Assembly: GCF_029626035.1 (NCBI RefSeq)
Contig: NZ_JARUBE010000003.1
Location: forward strand, 3,286,001 to 3,350,000
Direction of reading: 5' to 3'
Length of the DNA: 64,000 nucleotides
DNA from: Micromonospora sp. WMMD980
Lineage (GTDB): Bacteria; Actinomycetota; Actinomycetes; Mycobacteriales; Micromonosporaceae
Shown here piece by piece: positions 45,147 through 54,051 of this stretch. Under the pieces are notes generated by a model that worked only from the letters and a program-made list of their open reading frames with translations, was not told the DNA's origin and did not search any database. Every line of letters starts with the position of its first letter. The stretch's first letter is position 1. The position numbers and the translations under genes were made by a program.

Positions 45147-45195
45147 GACCCGACCCTATGCGGCGCTGTCGTGGCCGAAGGTCGCCGCCGAGGCG

Positions 45196-46140
45196 CTAGC
45201 CGGCCAGGATCAGGTCCGCGACCTCGGCAGCGCAACCCCAGGACAGCGTCACCCCCGCCCCGCCGTGCCCGTAGGCGTGCACCAGCCGCCCGCCCCCGGG
45301 GTCCACCTCGACCCGGGGCCCGCCGAGCCGGGCCGGCCGCAGCCCGATCCGCTCCCCCAGCACCGGCGCGCCGGCCAACCGGGGCACCAGGGCGACGCAC
45401 CGCCGCCGGATCGCCGCCGCCGTGTCCGGGTCGGGCCGGGTGTGCGCCACGCCGGGCTGGTAGGTGCCGCCGAGCACCACGTCGTGGCGGCGCGGGTGCA
45501 CGTAGGTGATGCCGGCCGGGTCGTCCTCGTCGCGCACCGACACGGTCAGGCCGGGGTTCGCCACCAGCAGGACGTGCCCGCGCGCCGGGTACACGGCCGG
45601 GTCGGCGGCGAGCTGACCGGCGGCGAGGCCGGTGGCGTTGACCACGGCCGGCGCGATCTCGTACGCCTCGGAGAGCTTGCGCAGCGGACGGCGGACGACC
45701 TGCCCGCCGCCGGCCTCGACCTGGCGGTGCAGCCAGGTCAGGTAGCGGGTCATCTCCACGGTCGGGGCGGTGAACCGCAGCAGCGCCGTCCAGGGCGCGG
45801 TGGCCGGCTCGGCCACCAACCCGCCGCACGCGTCGGCCCACCACGGCGGCCCGGTGTAGGGGCGGCGCAGCCACATCCGGGTGGGCCGGTCGACCACCCC
45901 GGGCACCCCGTCGGCGGCCTGTCGGCGCAGCTCGGCGTGCGTGTCCCGGGCCCAGCGCAGCACCCGCGGGTCCGCCTCGGTGTGGCTCGGGTACCAGACC
46001 GCGGCGGCCACCGTGGACACGAGGTCCGCCGGTTCGTCGGCGGTCAGCACGGTGACCCGCGCGCCGCGCCGCTGGAGCGTGACCGCCGCCGTCAGGCCGA
46101 TCACTCCCGCACCGACCACCACCACGTCCGCTGCCGCCAT
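45196..46140 (-). CDS. D-amino-acid oxidase-like FAD enzyme
   Basis: 314 residues from ATG 46140 (GGGAG upstream). The N-terminal dinucleotide motif VVVVGAGVIGLTAA, the DAAO-type VSTVAAAVWYPSH, VNATGLAAGQL, RGHVLLV, and the C-terminal YGHGGAGVTLSWGCA all fit DAAO. It would oxidise D-amino acids to keto acids with H2O2. Divergent from a LysR gene, with a LysR-type box between them. Confidence 0.9.
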   Translation of the reverse strand: MAAADVVVVGAGVIGLTAAVTLQRRGARVTVLTADEPADLVSTVAAAVWYPSHTEADPRVLRWARDTHAELRRQAADGVPGVVDRPTRMWLRRPYTGPPWWADACGGLVAEPATAPWTALLRFTAPTVEMTRYLTWLHRQVEAGGGQVVRRPLRKLSEAYEIAPAVVNATGLAAGQLAADPAVYPARGHVLLVANPGLTVSVRDEDDPAGITYVHPRRHDVVLGGTYQPGVAHTRPDPDTAAAIRRRCVALVPRLAGAPVLGERIGLRPARLGGPRVEVDPGGGRLVHAYGHGGAGVTLSWGCAAEVADLILAG

Positions 46141-46229
46141 GGTCCGCTCCCGTCGCCCGTACCGTCGATGTGGTGCCGATGGTGACCGCCCGGTGACCGT
46201 GCCGTCCAAGACGGATCGGACAGTCGGCG

Positions 46230-46244
46230 ATAAGCGGCGCTTAT
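46230..46244. promoter_or_regulatory. LysR-type box (T-N11-A palindrome)
   Basis: ATAAGCGGCGCTTAT is a perfect 6-bp inverted repeat with a 3-bp centre and fits the T-N11-A consensus. It lies 10 nt upstream of the LysR start and about 90 nt upstream of the oxidase start. Probable site for autoregulation and control of the oxidase gene. Confidence 0.6.
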
Positions 46245-46253
46245 GATGGCGGG

Positions 46254-47150
46254 ATGGTGGAGGCCACGGGCGCCTGGTCGGACCTGCGCCGGCTGCGCTC
46301 CTTCGCGGTGCTCGCCGAGGAGTTGCACTTCACCCGCGCGGCCACCCGGCTGCACATCGCCCAGCCCGCGCTGAGTCAGCAGATCCGGGCGCTGGAGCGC
46401 CAGCTCGGCGCGCCGCTCGTGCACCGCACCAGCCGGGGCTGCACGCTGACCGAGGTCGGGGCACGCGTGGCGGAGGAGGCGGCGCGGCTGCTCGCCGAGG
46501 TGGACGCGTCGACCGCCCGCATCCGGGACCTGGTGCGCGGCCGGGGCGGCCGGCTGCGGCTGGCGTACACCAGGTCGGCGCGCGGCGGCCGGGTCGACGC
46601 GCTGATCGGCCGGTTCCGGGCCGCCCACCCCGGCGTCGAGGTGGTCTCCGAGACGGCGTGGACCGCCCCGAACGTCGCCGGCCTGCTCGCCGGCCGGCTG
46701 GACGCGGCGTTCGTCCGCCCGCCGGTGGACGAACCGGCGCTCGCCTGCCGCACGGTCGACACCGAGGAGTTGCTGCTGGCGCTGCCGGCGGGCCATCCGC
46801 TCGCCGCCGGCCGCCGCCGGATCGGCCGGGCCGAGGTGGTCGACCTGCCGGCGGTGATGTGGCCCCGGGAGAACGGGCCGGGCATGTTCGACCGCACCAT
46901 CGCCCAGGTGTGGCCGCACGGCGGGTTCCGGCTGGTCCGGCAGGAGCCGGACGACGAGCAGTTGCTGCGCGCGGTGGCGCAGGGCGACGTGGTCGCGGCC
47001 GTGCCCGCCGGCCGGGCCCGGGCGCTACGGCTGCCCGGCGTGCGGCTGCGCCGGTTCACCGCCCCGACGCCCACCGTGGACGTCGGACTGGCCTGGCCGG
47101 TCGACAGCACCAACCCGGCGCTGCACGCGCTGCTCGCCCTGCTCGGCTGA
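46254..47150 (+). CDS. LysR-family transcriptional regulator
   Basis: 298 residues. N-terminal winged HTH (LRSFAVLAEELHFTRAATRLHIAQPALSQ in part) and a periplasmic-binding-like effector domain (LRLAYTRSARGGRVDALIGRF, LLLALPAGHPLAAGRR). Divergent from the D-amino-acid oxidase gene, which is its likely target. The effector is unknown. Confidence 0.92.
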   Translation: MVEATGAWSDLRRLRSFAVLAEELHFTRAATRLHIAQPALSQQIRALERQLGAPLVHRTSRGCTLTEVGARVAEEAARLLAEVDASTARIRDLVRGRGGRLRLAYTRSARGGRVDALIGRFRAAHPGVEVVSETAWTAPNVAGLLAGRLDAAFVRPPVDEPALACRTVDTEELLLALPAGHPLAAGRRRIGRAEVVDLPAVMWPRENGPGMFDRTIAQVWPHGGFRLVRQEPDDEQLLRAVAQGDVVAAVPAGRARALRLPGVRLRRFTAPTPTVDVGLAWPVDSTNPALHALLALLG

Positions 47151-47153
47151 GCG

Positions 47154-48017
47154 CTATCCGGCCACCGGGACGGACACCGCCGGCGCGTCGCGGTCCACCC
47201 CTGCCAGCCCCGCGACGAGCAGCAGGTACGCGGTCAGCTCCACCGCCACGGTGAGCGCCCCCACCGGCTGCGGCATCGCCGCCGTGGGCGTGATGGCGTG
47301 CCAGGCGAACAGCGCCGTCCCGTCGCCGGCGAAGTGCGACACCGGCACCGCTTCGATGCTCGCGTCGATCAGCCGCAACGCGACGAGGGCGAGCACCGCC
47401 GCGCCGGCCGCGGCGAGTCGCCGGCCGCGCCCGGCCAGCAACGCGGCGAGCACCAGCGCGGCCACCGCGAGAGCGAGCGCCGGCAGCACCGCGAGCACCA
47501 TCGCGCTCGTCACGTCCGTCACGTCGGGGCCGCTCGGGTACGGTGCGTCGTCGGCGACCAGGTGGTGCCGGATGTCGGCGACCCGGACCGCGGCGTAACC
47601 GAGGATCGGCAGCGCCGCCACCCCGGCGAACGCCGCCGGTCGACGCCGGAGCCGACCACGCCATCCGACCAGCAGGAGCACGGTCGCGGTCAGCGCCGCC
47701 CAGCCGGCGGTGAGGCCCGCCTCGACGCCGGCCGTGACGTCGACGGGGTCGCTCCCGTCGATGACCCGCCAGCCGAAGTCCCCGCCGCCCGGGGCCGCCG
47801 GCATGGTGCGGATCGCGTCGGCCAGCAGCACCGCCAGCGCCGCCGGCACCACCCAGCGTGGCGCCGGCAGCCCGCCGGCCACCGCGTACGCGAGAAGCAG
47901 GGCCAGGCACAGCACCTCGGCGCCCCGCCACACCGGGTGAGCCACCAGGACACCGGCGACGTGCAGCGCGGCGCACGCCGCGGCGGCGGCGATCAGGAGC
48001 AGGGGGCGACGAAACAC
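47154..48017 (-). CDS. Polytopic membrane protein of unknown function
   Basis: 287 residues with about 7-8 hydrophobic segments (LLLIAAAAACAALHVAGVLVA, LCLALLLAYAVAG, WAALTATVLLLVGW, MVLAVLPALALAVAALVLAAL, VALRLID, LTVAVELTAYLLLVAGLAGV). No family recognised. Its stop is 3 nt from the convergent LysR stop. Confidence 0.75.
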   Translation of the reverse strand: MFRRPLLLIAAAAACAALHVAGVLVAHPVWRGAEVLCLALLLAYAVAGGLPAPRWVVPAALAVLLADAIRTMPAAPGGGDFGWRVIDGSDPVDVTAGVEAGLTAGWAALTATVLLLVGWRGRLRRRPAAFAGVAALPILGYAAVRVADIRHHLVADDAPYPSGPDVTDVTSAMVLAVLPALALAVAALVLAALLAGRGRRLAAAGAAVLALVALRLIDASIEAVPVSHFAGDGTALFAWHAITPTAAMPQPVGALTVAVELTAYLLLVAGLAGVDRDAPAVSVPVAG

Positions 48018-48060
48018 GCCGGAGATCCTGTCACGACGGCGACGCCCGTCGCTGCCCCGC

Positions 48061-48675
48061 TCAGTTACCGGCCGGCACCTGCTCCTTGACGTCCTCGTAG
48101 CCGACCTTGCCCGGCGCCTCGGCCGGCGTGTAGATCACCCGGATGACGCCGGTGGGGAACGCCTCCGTCGCGCTGACCCGCAGATGGTACGGCGAGTCAC
48201 CCTCGTCGAACAGCTTGCGGCCCTTGCGGGCGGCGACCGGGTGCACCAGCAGGCGCAGCTCGTCGACCAGCCCGGCGCCGAGCGACTGCTGCACCACCGA
48301 GATCGATCCGGGGATGAGGATGCCCTTGACACCCGGGTCGGCCTTGAGGGCCGCGACCGCGTCGACGAGGTCGCCCTGGACCAGCTCCGAGTTGCGCCAG
48401 GAGAACTCCAGCGGCTGCCGCGAGACGACCACCTTGCGCATGTCGCCGAGCTGCTTGGCGAACGGCGCGTCCTCGCCGCCGGCCGCCTCCCGGTCGGGCC
48501 ACGCGCCGGCGAAGCTGTCGTAGGTCTCCCGGCCGATGAGCAGGACGTCGGCGGTGTCGTAGTCCTCGGTGACCGCGCGACCCATGTTGTCGTCGAAGTA
48601 GGGGAAGTGCCAGTCGGGGTCGATCTCGGCGACGCCGTCGGCCGAGATGAACAGCGTGGAGATGACCTTCGCCAT
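48061..48675 (-). CDS. Dihydrofolate-reductase-fold protein (RibD C-terminal family)
   Basis: 204 residues. STLFISADGVAEIDPDWHFPYF, LLIGRETYDSFAGAWPD, KVVVSRQPLEF, GILIPGSISVVQQSLGAGLVDEL and HPVAARKGRKLF are hallmarks of the RibD_C/DHFR-like family. It is the second such gene in the window and only distantly similar to that at 23024. Substrate unknown. Confidence 0.87.
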   Translation of the reverse strand: MAKVISTLFISADGVAEIDPDWHFPYFDDNMGRAVTEDYDTADVLLIGRETYDSFAGAWPDREAAGGEDAPFAKQLGDMRKVVVSRQPLEFSWRNSELVQGDLVDAVAALKADPGVKGILIPGSISVVQQSLGAGLVDELRLLVHPVAARKGRKLFDEGDSPYHLRVSATEAFPTGVIRVIYTPAEAPGKVGYEDVKEQVPAGN

Positions 48676-48764
48676 CGCGGTGCTCCTTCAGGTCAGGTGA
48701 TGTCGACGGGAAGACCGCCGCAGCATGCCAAACTCATCGGCCCGCGAACGGGTTGTCCGCCGCC

Positions 48765-49307
48765 TCAGAACGTGAAGTCCGACGGCGCGCCCTCGCCGAC
48801 CCGCCCGTCCACCGCCTCGCGCAGCAGGTCGGCGTGCCCGGTGTGGCGCGCGTACTCCTCGATCATGTCGAGGAGCATCGCGCGGACCGTGGGTGTGCGA
48901 CCGTCCGGCCAGGTGAAGGACGCCGGGCCGGACAGGCCGCGCTCCTCGATCACGGCCGCCACCAGCGTGCGGGAGCGCTCGACAGCGGCCCGCCACAACG
49001 CGTCCGCCTCGCCCGGGGCGTCCGTCGCGCCGGTCCGCCACTCCCAGTCCGGCTCGGCGTCGAAGTCGACGCCGTCCCACGGGGCGCCGTAGTCCTCGCC
49101 GGCCAGCTTCACGGCCAGCCAGTCCGTCTCGACCAGGGCCATGTGCTTGACCAGACCGCCGAGCGTCATCGAGGAGGCGGCGACGGTCGCGCCGAGGCCC
49201 TTCTCGTCGAGCCCGGACGTCTTCCAGGCGAAGGTGCGCCGGTTGCGCTCCAGGACCGCGAGCAGGGACTCCGCCTCGGTGGGAGCGAGGTTCGCTTCTT
49301 GACCCAT
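48765..49307 (-). CDS. DinB/DUF664-family protein
   Basis: 180 residues from ATG 49307. Four-helix metal-binding fold: VLERNRRTFAWKTSGLDEKGL, LGGLVKHMALVETDWL (first His), LLDMIEEYARHTGHADLLREA (HxxxH), as in DinB/YfiT-like thiol-dependent enzymes of the mycothiol-dependent group. Specific reaction unknown. The ribosome-binding site is weak, so the start is uncertain. Confidence 0.82.
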   Translation of the reverse strand: MGQEANLAPTEAESLLAVLERNRRTFAWKTSGLDEKGLGATVAASSMTLGGLVKHMALVETDWLAVKLAGEDYGAPWDGVDFDAEPDWEWRTGATDAPGEADALWRAAVERSRTLVAAVIEERGLSGPASFTWPDGRTPTVRAMLLDMIEEYARHTGHADLLREAVDGRVGEGAPSDFTF

Positions 49308-49457
49308 CGCCGGAGCATGGGTCACCCCGACCTGCCCGGCTGTCCCGACGCGACGCGACCTGGTCAGGATTCGAGAAGCGGTCGGCCCAGGTGGGGACAT
49401 AGCGTTCCTCCTGAGCGGGCGGCACCGGCCGACCGCCGACGACGAGGGGGAACCGGG

Positions 49458-49883
49458 ATGAGCGAGGGCTTCAGCGCCGAGGAACGCGCCGCGATGAAGG
49501 AGCGCGCCGCCGAGCTGCGCAACGAGGGGAAGAAGGGGGCGAAGAAGGCCGACGACCTGCAGGCGGTCCTCGACCGGATCGCGCAGATGGCGCCGGACGA
49601 CCGGGAGCTGGCCGAGCGCGTGCACGTCACGATCACCGCCAACGCGCCCGAGCTGTCGCCGAAGACGTGGTACGGCATGCCCGCCTACGCGAACGCCGCC
49701 GGCAAGATCGTCGTCTTCTTCCAGGACTCGGGGAAGTTCAACTACCGCTACTCGACGGTGGGTTTCCAGGACGCGGCCAATCTCGACGACGGCGACATGT
49801 GGGCGGCTTCGTTCGCCCTGCTGAGGTGGAGCCCCGAGGTGGAGAAGAAGCTCGCGGAGCTGGTCCGGGCGGCGGTCTCCTGA
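49458..49883 (+). CDS. DUF1801 (iron-chaperone-like) protein
   Basis: 141 residues, ATG 49458 with GAGGGGG upstream. A charged N-terminal helix (ERAAMKERAAELRNEGKKGAKK) is followed by the DUF1801 core (LSPKTWYGMPAYANAAGKIVVFFQ, FNYRYSTVGFQDAANLDDGDMW). Function not established. Convergent with the lipoprotein gene at 49900. Confidence 0.85.
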   Translation: MSEGFSAEERAAMKERAAELRNEGKKGAKKADDLQAVLDRIAQMAPDDRELAERVHVTITANAPELSPKTWYGMPAYANAAGKIVVFFQDSGKFNYRYSTVGFQDAANLDDGDMWAASFALLRWSPEVEKKLAELVRAAVS

Positions 49884-49899
49884 GGACCGGGGCGTCGCC

Positions 49900-50643
49900 T
49901 CACCGCTGCCAGGAGTCGAGGCCCCGGACGGCGGCCCGGGCGAAGTCGTCGGCGAAGTCGGGGTTGTTGCTGGTGCCCTCCCAGCCCTGGTCGTGCACGA
50001 CGGTGACCGCGTCGGCGACCTTGACCACCGTGATCTGGCTGGTGGCCGTGCCCCCGACGGGGGTGCCGTCGAGCCCGGTCGCCGGCCGGGTCAGGGTTAC
50101 CAGCAGGGCGTCGTCGCCCGTGCCGGCCAGCGGCTGCGACCGGACGGTGACGGTGTTGCCCGACTCGTCGAAGGAGCGGCAGGGCTGGAGCGCCGCGCGG
50201 ACGCGACGCAGGTAGTCGGCGGCGCCGGTGCCGGCGAAGGCGAAGACGGTCTGGTGCAGGGTGCCGTAGGGGACGTTCTCCGGCGGGTCCTTCGGCGTCT
50301 TGTAGATGCTCATCATGGCGGCGGCCGCGGTGGACCGCCCGCCGGTGGCGAACTCCTCGGCGCACAGTTTCGGCAGGGCGTCGGCGACCTGCATCGGCTG
50401 CGGGGCGCTCTTGCGCAGCTCGGCGGGCAGGTCGACGAAGGCGGACTTCGGGATGGTCACGGGCCCGCCGGTCGACGGTGCGGCCGACGGTGTGCCGGCG
50501 CTCGTCGACGTCGACGCCGGTGCCGTGGTGGCGCCCTGCCCCTGGTCGGTGCCGCCGCCGTCGGTGCACGCGGCGGCCAGCAGCGCGGTGACGAGCAACG
50601 GCAGGGCGAGCACCCGCCGGTGGCGTCGATGCGGTCCGTTCAC
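49900..50643 (-). CDS. Lipoprotein of unknown function
   Basis: 247 residues. GTG 50643 has GGAG 9 nt upstream. The signal peptide ends in LLAAAC (lipobox Cys ~26), then a Thr/Ser/Ala-rich linker, then a globular domain with two Cys (LCAEEFATGG, ALQPCRSF), probably a disulfide. It resembles the sensor-domain/PknH-like lipoproteins in general layout only. Divergent from the ArsR operon. Confidence 0.8.
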   Translation of the reverse strand: MNGPHRRHRRVLALPLLVTALLAAACTDGGGTDQGQGATTAPASTSTSAGTPSAAPSTGGPVTIPKSAFVDLPAELRKSAPQPMQVADALPKLCAEEFATGGRSTAAAAMMSIYKTPKDPPENVPYGTLHQTVFAFAGTGAADYLRRVRAALQPCRSFDESGNTVTVRSQPLAGTGDDALLVTLTRPATGLDGTPVGGTATSQITVVKVADAVTVVHDQGWEGTSNNPDFADDFARAAVRGLDSWQR

Positions 50644-50670
50644 GTCGATCTCCGTCCGATGGTCCGAACC

Positions 50671-50695
50671 TGCAAACCAGTGCTTGTGCAAACCA
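50671..50695. promoter_or_regulatory. Direct repeat TGCAAACCA (x2), candidate ArsR-type operator
   Basis: TGCAAACCA at 50671 and again at 50687, 16 bp apart, between the lipoprotein gene and the ArsR gene, ending 23 nt before the ArsR start. Confidence 0.4.
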
Positions 50696-50717
50696 ATACT
50701 TTCATAAAGCTGACGCC

Positions 50718-51041
50718 ATGCCTGATCTCGACCTCGCCTTCGCGGCGCTCGGCGACCCGGTCCGCCGGGCACTGGTGACCCGCCTCGCCCACGGTGACGC
50801 CACCGTCGGCGAGCTGGCCGAGCCCTTCGACCTCACCCCACAGGCGATCTCCCATCACGTCGGCGTCCTGCGGCGCTGCGGGCTGGTGGAGCAGCGGCGT
50901 GCGGGCACCCGGCGACCCTGCCGGCTCCGGGCCGACCAGCTCGCACTGATCGGCGCCTGGATCGACGAGCAGCGGCGGGCCTGGCACGACCGGCTCGACG
51001 CGCTCGAGGAGCACCTTACCGACGAGGAGGGCGTGCGGTGA
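50718..51041 (+). CDS. ArsR-family HTH regulator
   Basis: 107 residues. Winged helix LAFAALGDPVRRALVTRLAHG, VGELAEPFDLTPQAISHHVGVLRRCGLVEQRRAG. No Cys cluster for metal binding, so it belongs to the metal-independent ArsR type that is paired with SRPBCC proteins. It overlaps the next gene by 4 nt (GTGA). Confidence 0.9.
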   Translation: MPDLDLAFAALGDPVRRALVTRLAHGDATVGELAEPFDLTPQAISHHVGVLRRCGLVEQRRAGTRRPCRLRADQLALIGAWIDEQRRAWHDRLDALEEHLTDEEGVR

Positions 51042-51508
51042 GCGCCCGCGCCGAGCTGCACGGCGACGAACTGGTCGCCCGACGCCATCTGGACGCCGCG
51101 CCCGCGCGGGTCTGGACCGCCTTCACCACCCCGGCGCGCATCGCCGCGTTCTGGGGCGGCTCGCACGCCACGGTGCCGCCCGGGTCGGTCACCGTCGACC
51201 TGCGCGCCGGCGGCGAGTTCGCGCTCGACACCCGCGCGCCGGACGGCGCGACCCGTCGGCTGCGCTTCGTCTACGTCCGCGTCGACCCACCACGCGAACT
51301 CGTGTTCGACGAACCGGTCACCGGCCTGCGCACCATCGTGACCCTGCGCCCTGCCGACGGCGGCACCGACCTCACCGTGCACCAGTGCCGGCTGCCGCCG
51401 GAACTGCGCAGCACCCGGGCGACCGACGGGCTCGCCTCGATCCTCGACGCCCTGGCCGACCATCTCGACCACGAAGGAGACAGCCATGCCCCGAACGACC
51501 CAGCGTGA
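51038..51508 (+). CDS. SRPBCC (AHSA1-like) protein
   Basis: 156 residues. ARRHLDAAPARVWTAFTTPARIAAFWGG, GGEFALD, FVYVRVDPPRELVF and TVHQCRLP give the START-like fold of the AHSA1 group. Coupled to the ArsR gene and overlapping the next by 23 nt. ArsR-AHSA1 pairs are widespread; the ligand is unknown. Confidence 0.88.
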   Translation: MSARAELHGDELVARRHLDAAPARVWTAFTTPARIAAFWGGSHATVPPGSVTVDLRAGGEFALDTRAPDGATRRLRFVYVRVDPPRELVFDEPVTGLRTIVTLRPADGGTDLTVHQCRLPPELRSTRATDGLASILDALADHLDHEGDSHAPNDPA

Positions 51509-51842
51509 CCTGGTCGGCGAATACTTCGCCGGCTTCCGGGCCGGCGACCACCCGCGCATCCTGGCGACCCTGACCGACGACGTCGAGTGGGTCATCCACG
51601 GCCACCGGACCACCCGGGGCCGCGCCGAGTTCGACGGCGAGATCGAGAACCCGGCCTTCGCCGGCAGCCCGCAGCTCGACGTGCAGCGGGTGCACGAGGA
51701 CGGCCCGGTGGTGGTGGTCACCGGCGAGGGCCGTGGGGTCAGCGTCGCGCACGGGCCGTTCCGCTTCGCCTTCAACGACCTGTTCACGTTCCGCGACGGG
51801 CTCATCGCCCGCGTCGACTCCTACGTCGTGCCGTTGCCGTGA
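51486..51842 (+). CDS. NTF2/SnoaL-like protein
   Basis: 118 residues. YFAGFRAGDHPRILATLTDDVEWVIHGH, FNDLFTFRDGLIARVDSYVV, the cone-shaped NTF2 fold of ketosteroid-isomerase-like proteins. Third gene of the ArsR operon, with ATG 51486 (GAAGGAG upstream) inside the SRPBCC gene. Confidence 0.87.
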   Translation: MPRTTQRDLVGEYFAGFRAGDHPRILATLTDDVEWVIHGHRTTRGRAEFDGEIENPAFAGSPQLDVQRVHEDGPVVVVTGEGRGVSVAHGPFRFAFNDLFTFRDGLIARVDSYVVPLP

Positions 51843-51854
51843 CCCGGCCGGCGA

Positions 51855-52253
51855 TCAGTGGCAGGCGACGAGCACCTCGACCGCGAGGCAGCAGGACGCG
51901 GTGAGCGCCAGCAGCACGGCGGCCGCCGCCCGCAGCGTGATCTCCACCGGTTGCCGGTGACGCCAGGCCACCGGCAGGGCCTGCTCCACCACGACCGCGG
52001 CCGGCCAGCCGAGAAGCAGCAGCACGAACACGAGGTCCAGGCGTTCGTCGCCGAAGGAACTCGCGTTTCCGTTCCCTCCGTGGTTGGGACAGTCCCGACT
52101 GTCGACGATCGGGCGCAGGATCAGCAGCGCCACCGCGATGACGACCGCCCCGCCACCCAGCGCCCGGAATCCGCCGAACCGGGCCGGCCTCCCGGCGGGT
52201 GGAACGTCACCGGCCTCTCCGCGGCCCGGTGGCACCCGTGGTGTGCCACTCAC
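51855..52253 (-). CDS. Small membrane protein coupled to pyrE
   Basis: 132 residues from the GTG overlapping the pyrE stop (GTGA). Three hydrophobic segments (GGGAVVIAVALLILRPIV, LDLVFVLLLLGWPAAVVVEQAL, ITLRAAAAVLLALTASCCLAVEVLVAC). No family recognised. Confidence 0.65.
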   Translation of the reverse strand: MSGTPRVPPGRGEAGDVPPAGRPARFGGFRALGGGAVVIAVALLILRPIVDSRDCPNHGGNGNASSFGDERLDLVFVLLLLGWPAAVVVEQALPVAWRHRQPVEITLRAAAAVLLALTASCCLAVEVLVACH

Positions 52254-52768
52254 CGCGCGAAATCGTCGCGGACGAGGAGCGGACGCAGCGTGACCCCCTC
52301 CACGGCCAACGCCTCGGCCCCGCCCTCCTGGCGATCGATCACGCATACCGCGTCGTCGATCCGGGCACCGAGGTTCCGCAGCTCCCGCGTCGACAGCACC
52401 ACCTGCCCGCCGGAGGTCACCACGTCCTCGACCACGAGCACCTGCCGTCCGGCCACGTCCGCGCCCTCCGCCAGACGCGCCGTACCGTACCGCTTCGCGG
52501 CCTTGCGAACGAACGCGCAGGGCAGGCCGGTGTGGCGGCCAAGTGCCGTCACGATCGCGATGCCACCCATCTCCAGGCCGGCCAACACCTCGGTTCCGGC
52601 GGGAACCAGGCCGGCCATCTGCGCCGCGACGGCATCCAACAGCAGCGGATCGGCCTCGAACTGATACTTGTCGAAGTACTCGTCGGCGGTGCGGCCGGAC
52701 CGGAGGAGGAACGTCCCGGTGAGCCGGGATCTTTCCTCGATCTGACGTACGAGATCGTCACGCGTCAC
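52250..52768 (-). CDS. pyrE: Orotate phosphoribosyltransferase
   Basis: 172 residues from GTG 52768. The PRPP-binding motif VLVVEDVVTSGGQ is intact, with GTFLLRSGRTADEYFDKYQF at the N-terminus, GLEMGGIAIVTALG and FVRKAAKRYGT (catalytic Lys region). Converts orotate and PRPP to OMP in pyrimidine synthesis. No other pyr gene is nearby; overlaps the following membrane-protein gene by 4 nt. Confidence 0.93.
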   Translation of the reverse strand: MTRDDLVRQIEERSRLTGTFLLRSGRTADEYFDKYQFEADPLLLDAVAAQMAGLVPAGTEVLAGLEMGGIAIVTALGRHTGLPCAFVRKAAKRYGTARLAEGADVAGRQVLVVEDVVTSGGQVVLSTRELRNLGARIDDAVCVIDRQEGGAEALAVEGVTLRPLLVRDDFAR

Positions 52769-52838
52769 GTCGGGATCCTGGCACGCGAGGTGTCGTCTCC
52801 GTGTAAGCCCCATGTGTGATCTTGTGTACGCGGGCGCC

Positions 52839-53741
52839 CTACCGCGTGGCGGGTTCCTGGCCGTCGCGCGTCCCGACGGCCTCGTCGCGGGCCGGATAGC
52901 CCAGCACCTCGGCCAGGTCGCCGGCCGCCCGGGTGTAGGCGGCGTAGATGTCGTCGTCGAAGTGGTTGCGCCAGTCGCCGGCCGCGCCCTTGCGGTAGTG
53001 CGAGACCCGGCCCGGCACCTCCTTGCCCTTCTTCATGTTGGTGAAGCTGTACCGGGCGAGCAGGGCCGCCAGCTCGGCCGGCGGCAACGTGATCCCGCAG
53101 TGCCGCAGCAGCCGGTCGACCTCCTCGGCCTGCCGCTCGCCGGTCAGATCCTCGTAGCGGAACAACCGGAACGTCTCCGCTGGCGGGGCCGTCGCCCACG
53201 ACCGCATCTGCCCGAACTGCTTCTTGTCGCGGAGGCGCTCGATGACGTGGAGCATGCCCTCCTTCTTCGGCTTCTCCTGGAGCACCTTGCGCGCCTGCGG
53301 GATGTCCCCCATCGGGGCGTGCGAGTTCCGCAACGAGAAGTAGCTCGACACCACCACGTCCCGCGGGTCGCGGATCACGAAGAACGCGCGGTACGTACCG
53401 GCCTTCGGGACGGACTCGAAGCGCCTGTGGGACAGGAAGATCGCCAGGCCGGTGCGGCCCGCCGGGACGGGCGCGGTCACCCCGCCGGAGTAGAAGCGCG
53501 GGTCGTAGGGCAGTAGGCCGGAGTGCCGGTAGACGGCCGGGTCGCTGAACAGCGCCTTGATCCACTGGCTGCCCGTCTTGCGGACGGTGCAGTGGAAGAC
53601 GTTGTCGAATTCGCTGCGGGTGACCACCGGGACGGTGAGCCGCATCCGGGCGTTGCGTGCTTCCATCTGCGCCCGCCGGCCCGCGACCCGGAACGAATTC
53701 GGCGAGTGGTGCTTGGCGAATTCGACTGCGCGATCAATCAT
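52839..53741 (-). CDS. Sulfotransferase-family protein
   Basis: 300 residues from ATG 53741. The PAPS-binding 5' loop is VRKTGSQWIKALF and the 3' phosphate motif FVIRDPRDVVVSSYFSLRNS. A C-terminal GRVSHYRKGAAGDWRNHFDDD corresponds to the RKGxxGDWKxxFT signature of cytosolic-type sulfotransferases. The acceptor is unknown; its isolation between pyrE and an IS-disrupted gene gives no clue. Confidence 0.9.
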   Translation of the reverse strand: MIDRAVEFAKHHSPNSFRVAGRRAQMEARNARMRLTVPVVTRSEFDNVFHCTVRKTGSQWIKALFSDPAVYRHSGLLPYDPRFYSGGVTAPVPAGRTGLAIFLSHRRFESVPKAGTYRAFFVIRDPRDVVVSSYFSLRNSHAPMGDIPQARKVLQEKPKKEGMLHVIERLRDKKQFGQMRSWATAPPAETFRLFRYEDLTGERQAEEVDRLLRHCGITLPPAELAALLARYSFTNMKKGKEVPGRVSHYRKGAAGDWRNHFDDDIYAAYTRAAGDLAEVLGYPARDEAVGTRDGQEPATR

Positions 53742-54051
53742 CGTGGAAGCCCTAACCGCACCCTGTCGAACAGGGGCAACGCCGACAGTTTCGCGCACGT
53801 CGCGCAGCAGAGATCCGCAGACTCCGCCTGCTCCGCCCACGCCCCGTCGCGCGCTAGGAATATCCCCGACCATCCAGTTGATGTCAACGCCGCAGACCTG
53901 AGAATTCGCTGAAAATTCGCTATTTCTATAGGAATTTCGAGTAATGCGCGACCAGGTCGTCCTCGGCTCCGCTCTCGCGGCCCACTTCCCGAAGGACGCG
54001 AGACTGGCCAGGACGTGCGACTGGCCTCTTCCGCTCGGTCGGGAGTGCGGG
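53742..54051. other. 310-bp gene-free stretch
   Basis: No plausible gene. Contains an AT-rich island near 53892-53944 (GAATTCGCTGAAAATTCGC and TATTTCTATAGGAATTTCG), low GC for this genome. Likely the sulfotransferase promoter region plus decayed sequence after the TetR gene end. Confidence 0.5.

Noticed and set aside
52196-52245. GGTGGAACGTCACC and GTGGCACCCGTGGTGTGCC as another copy of the GTTCCAC hairpins
   Set aside because: Only the short GGTGGAAC core is shared; no paired arms comparable to 39348-39456.
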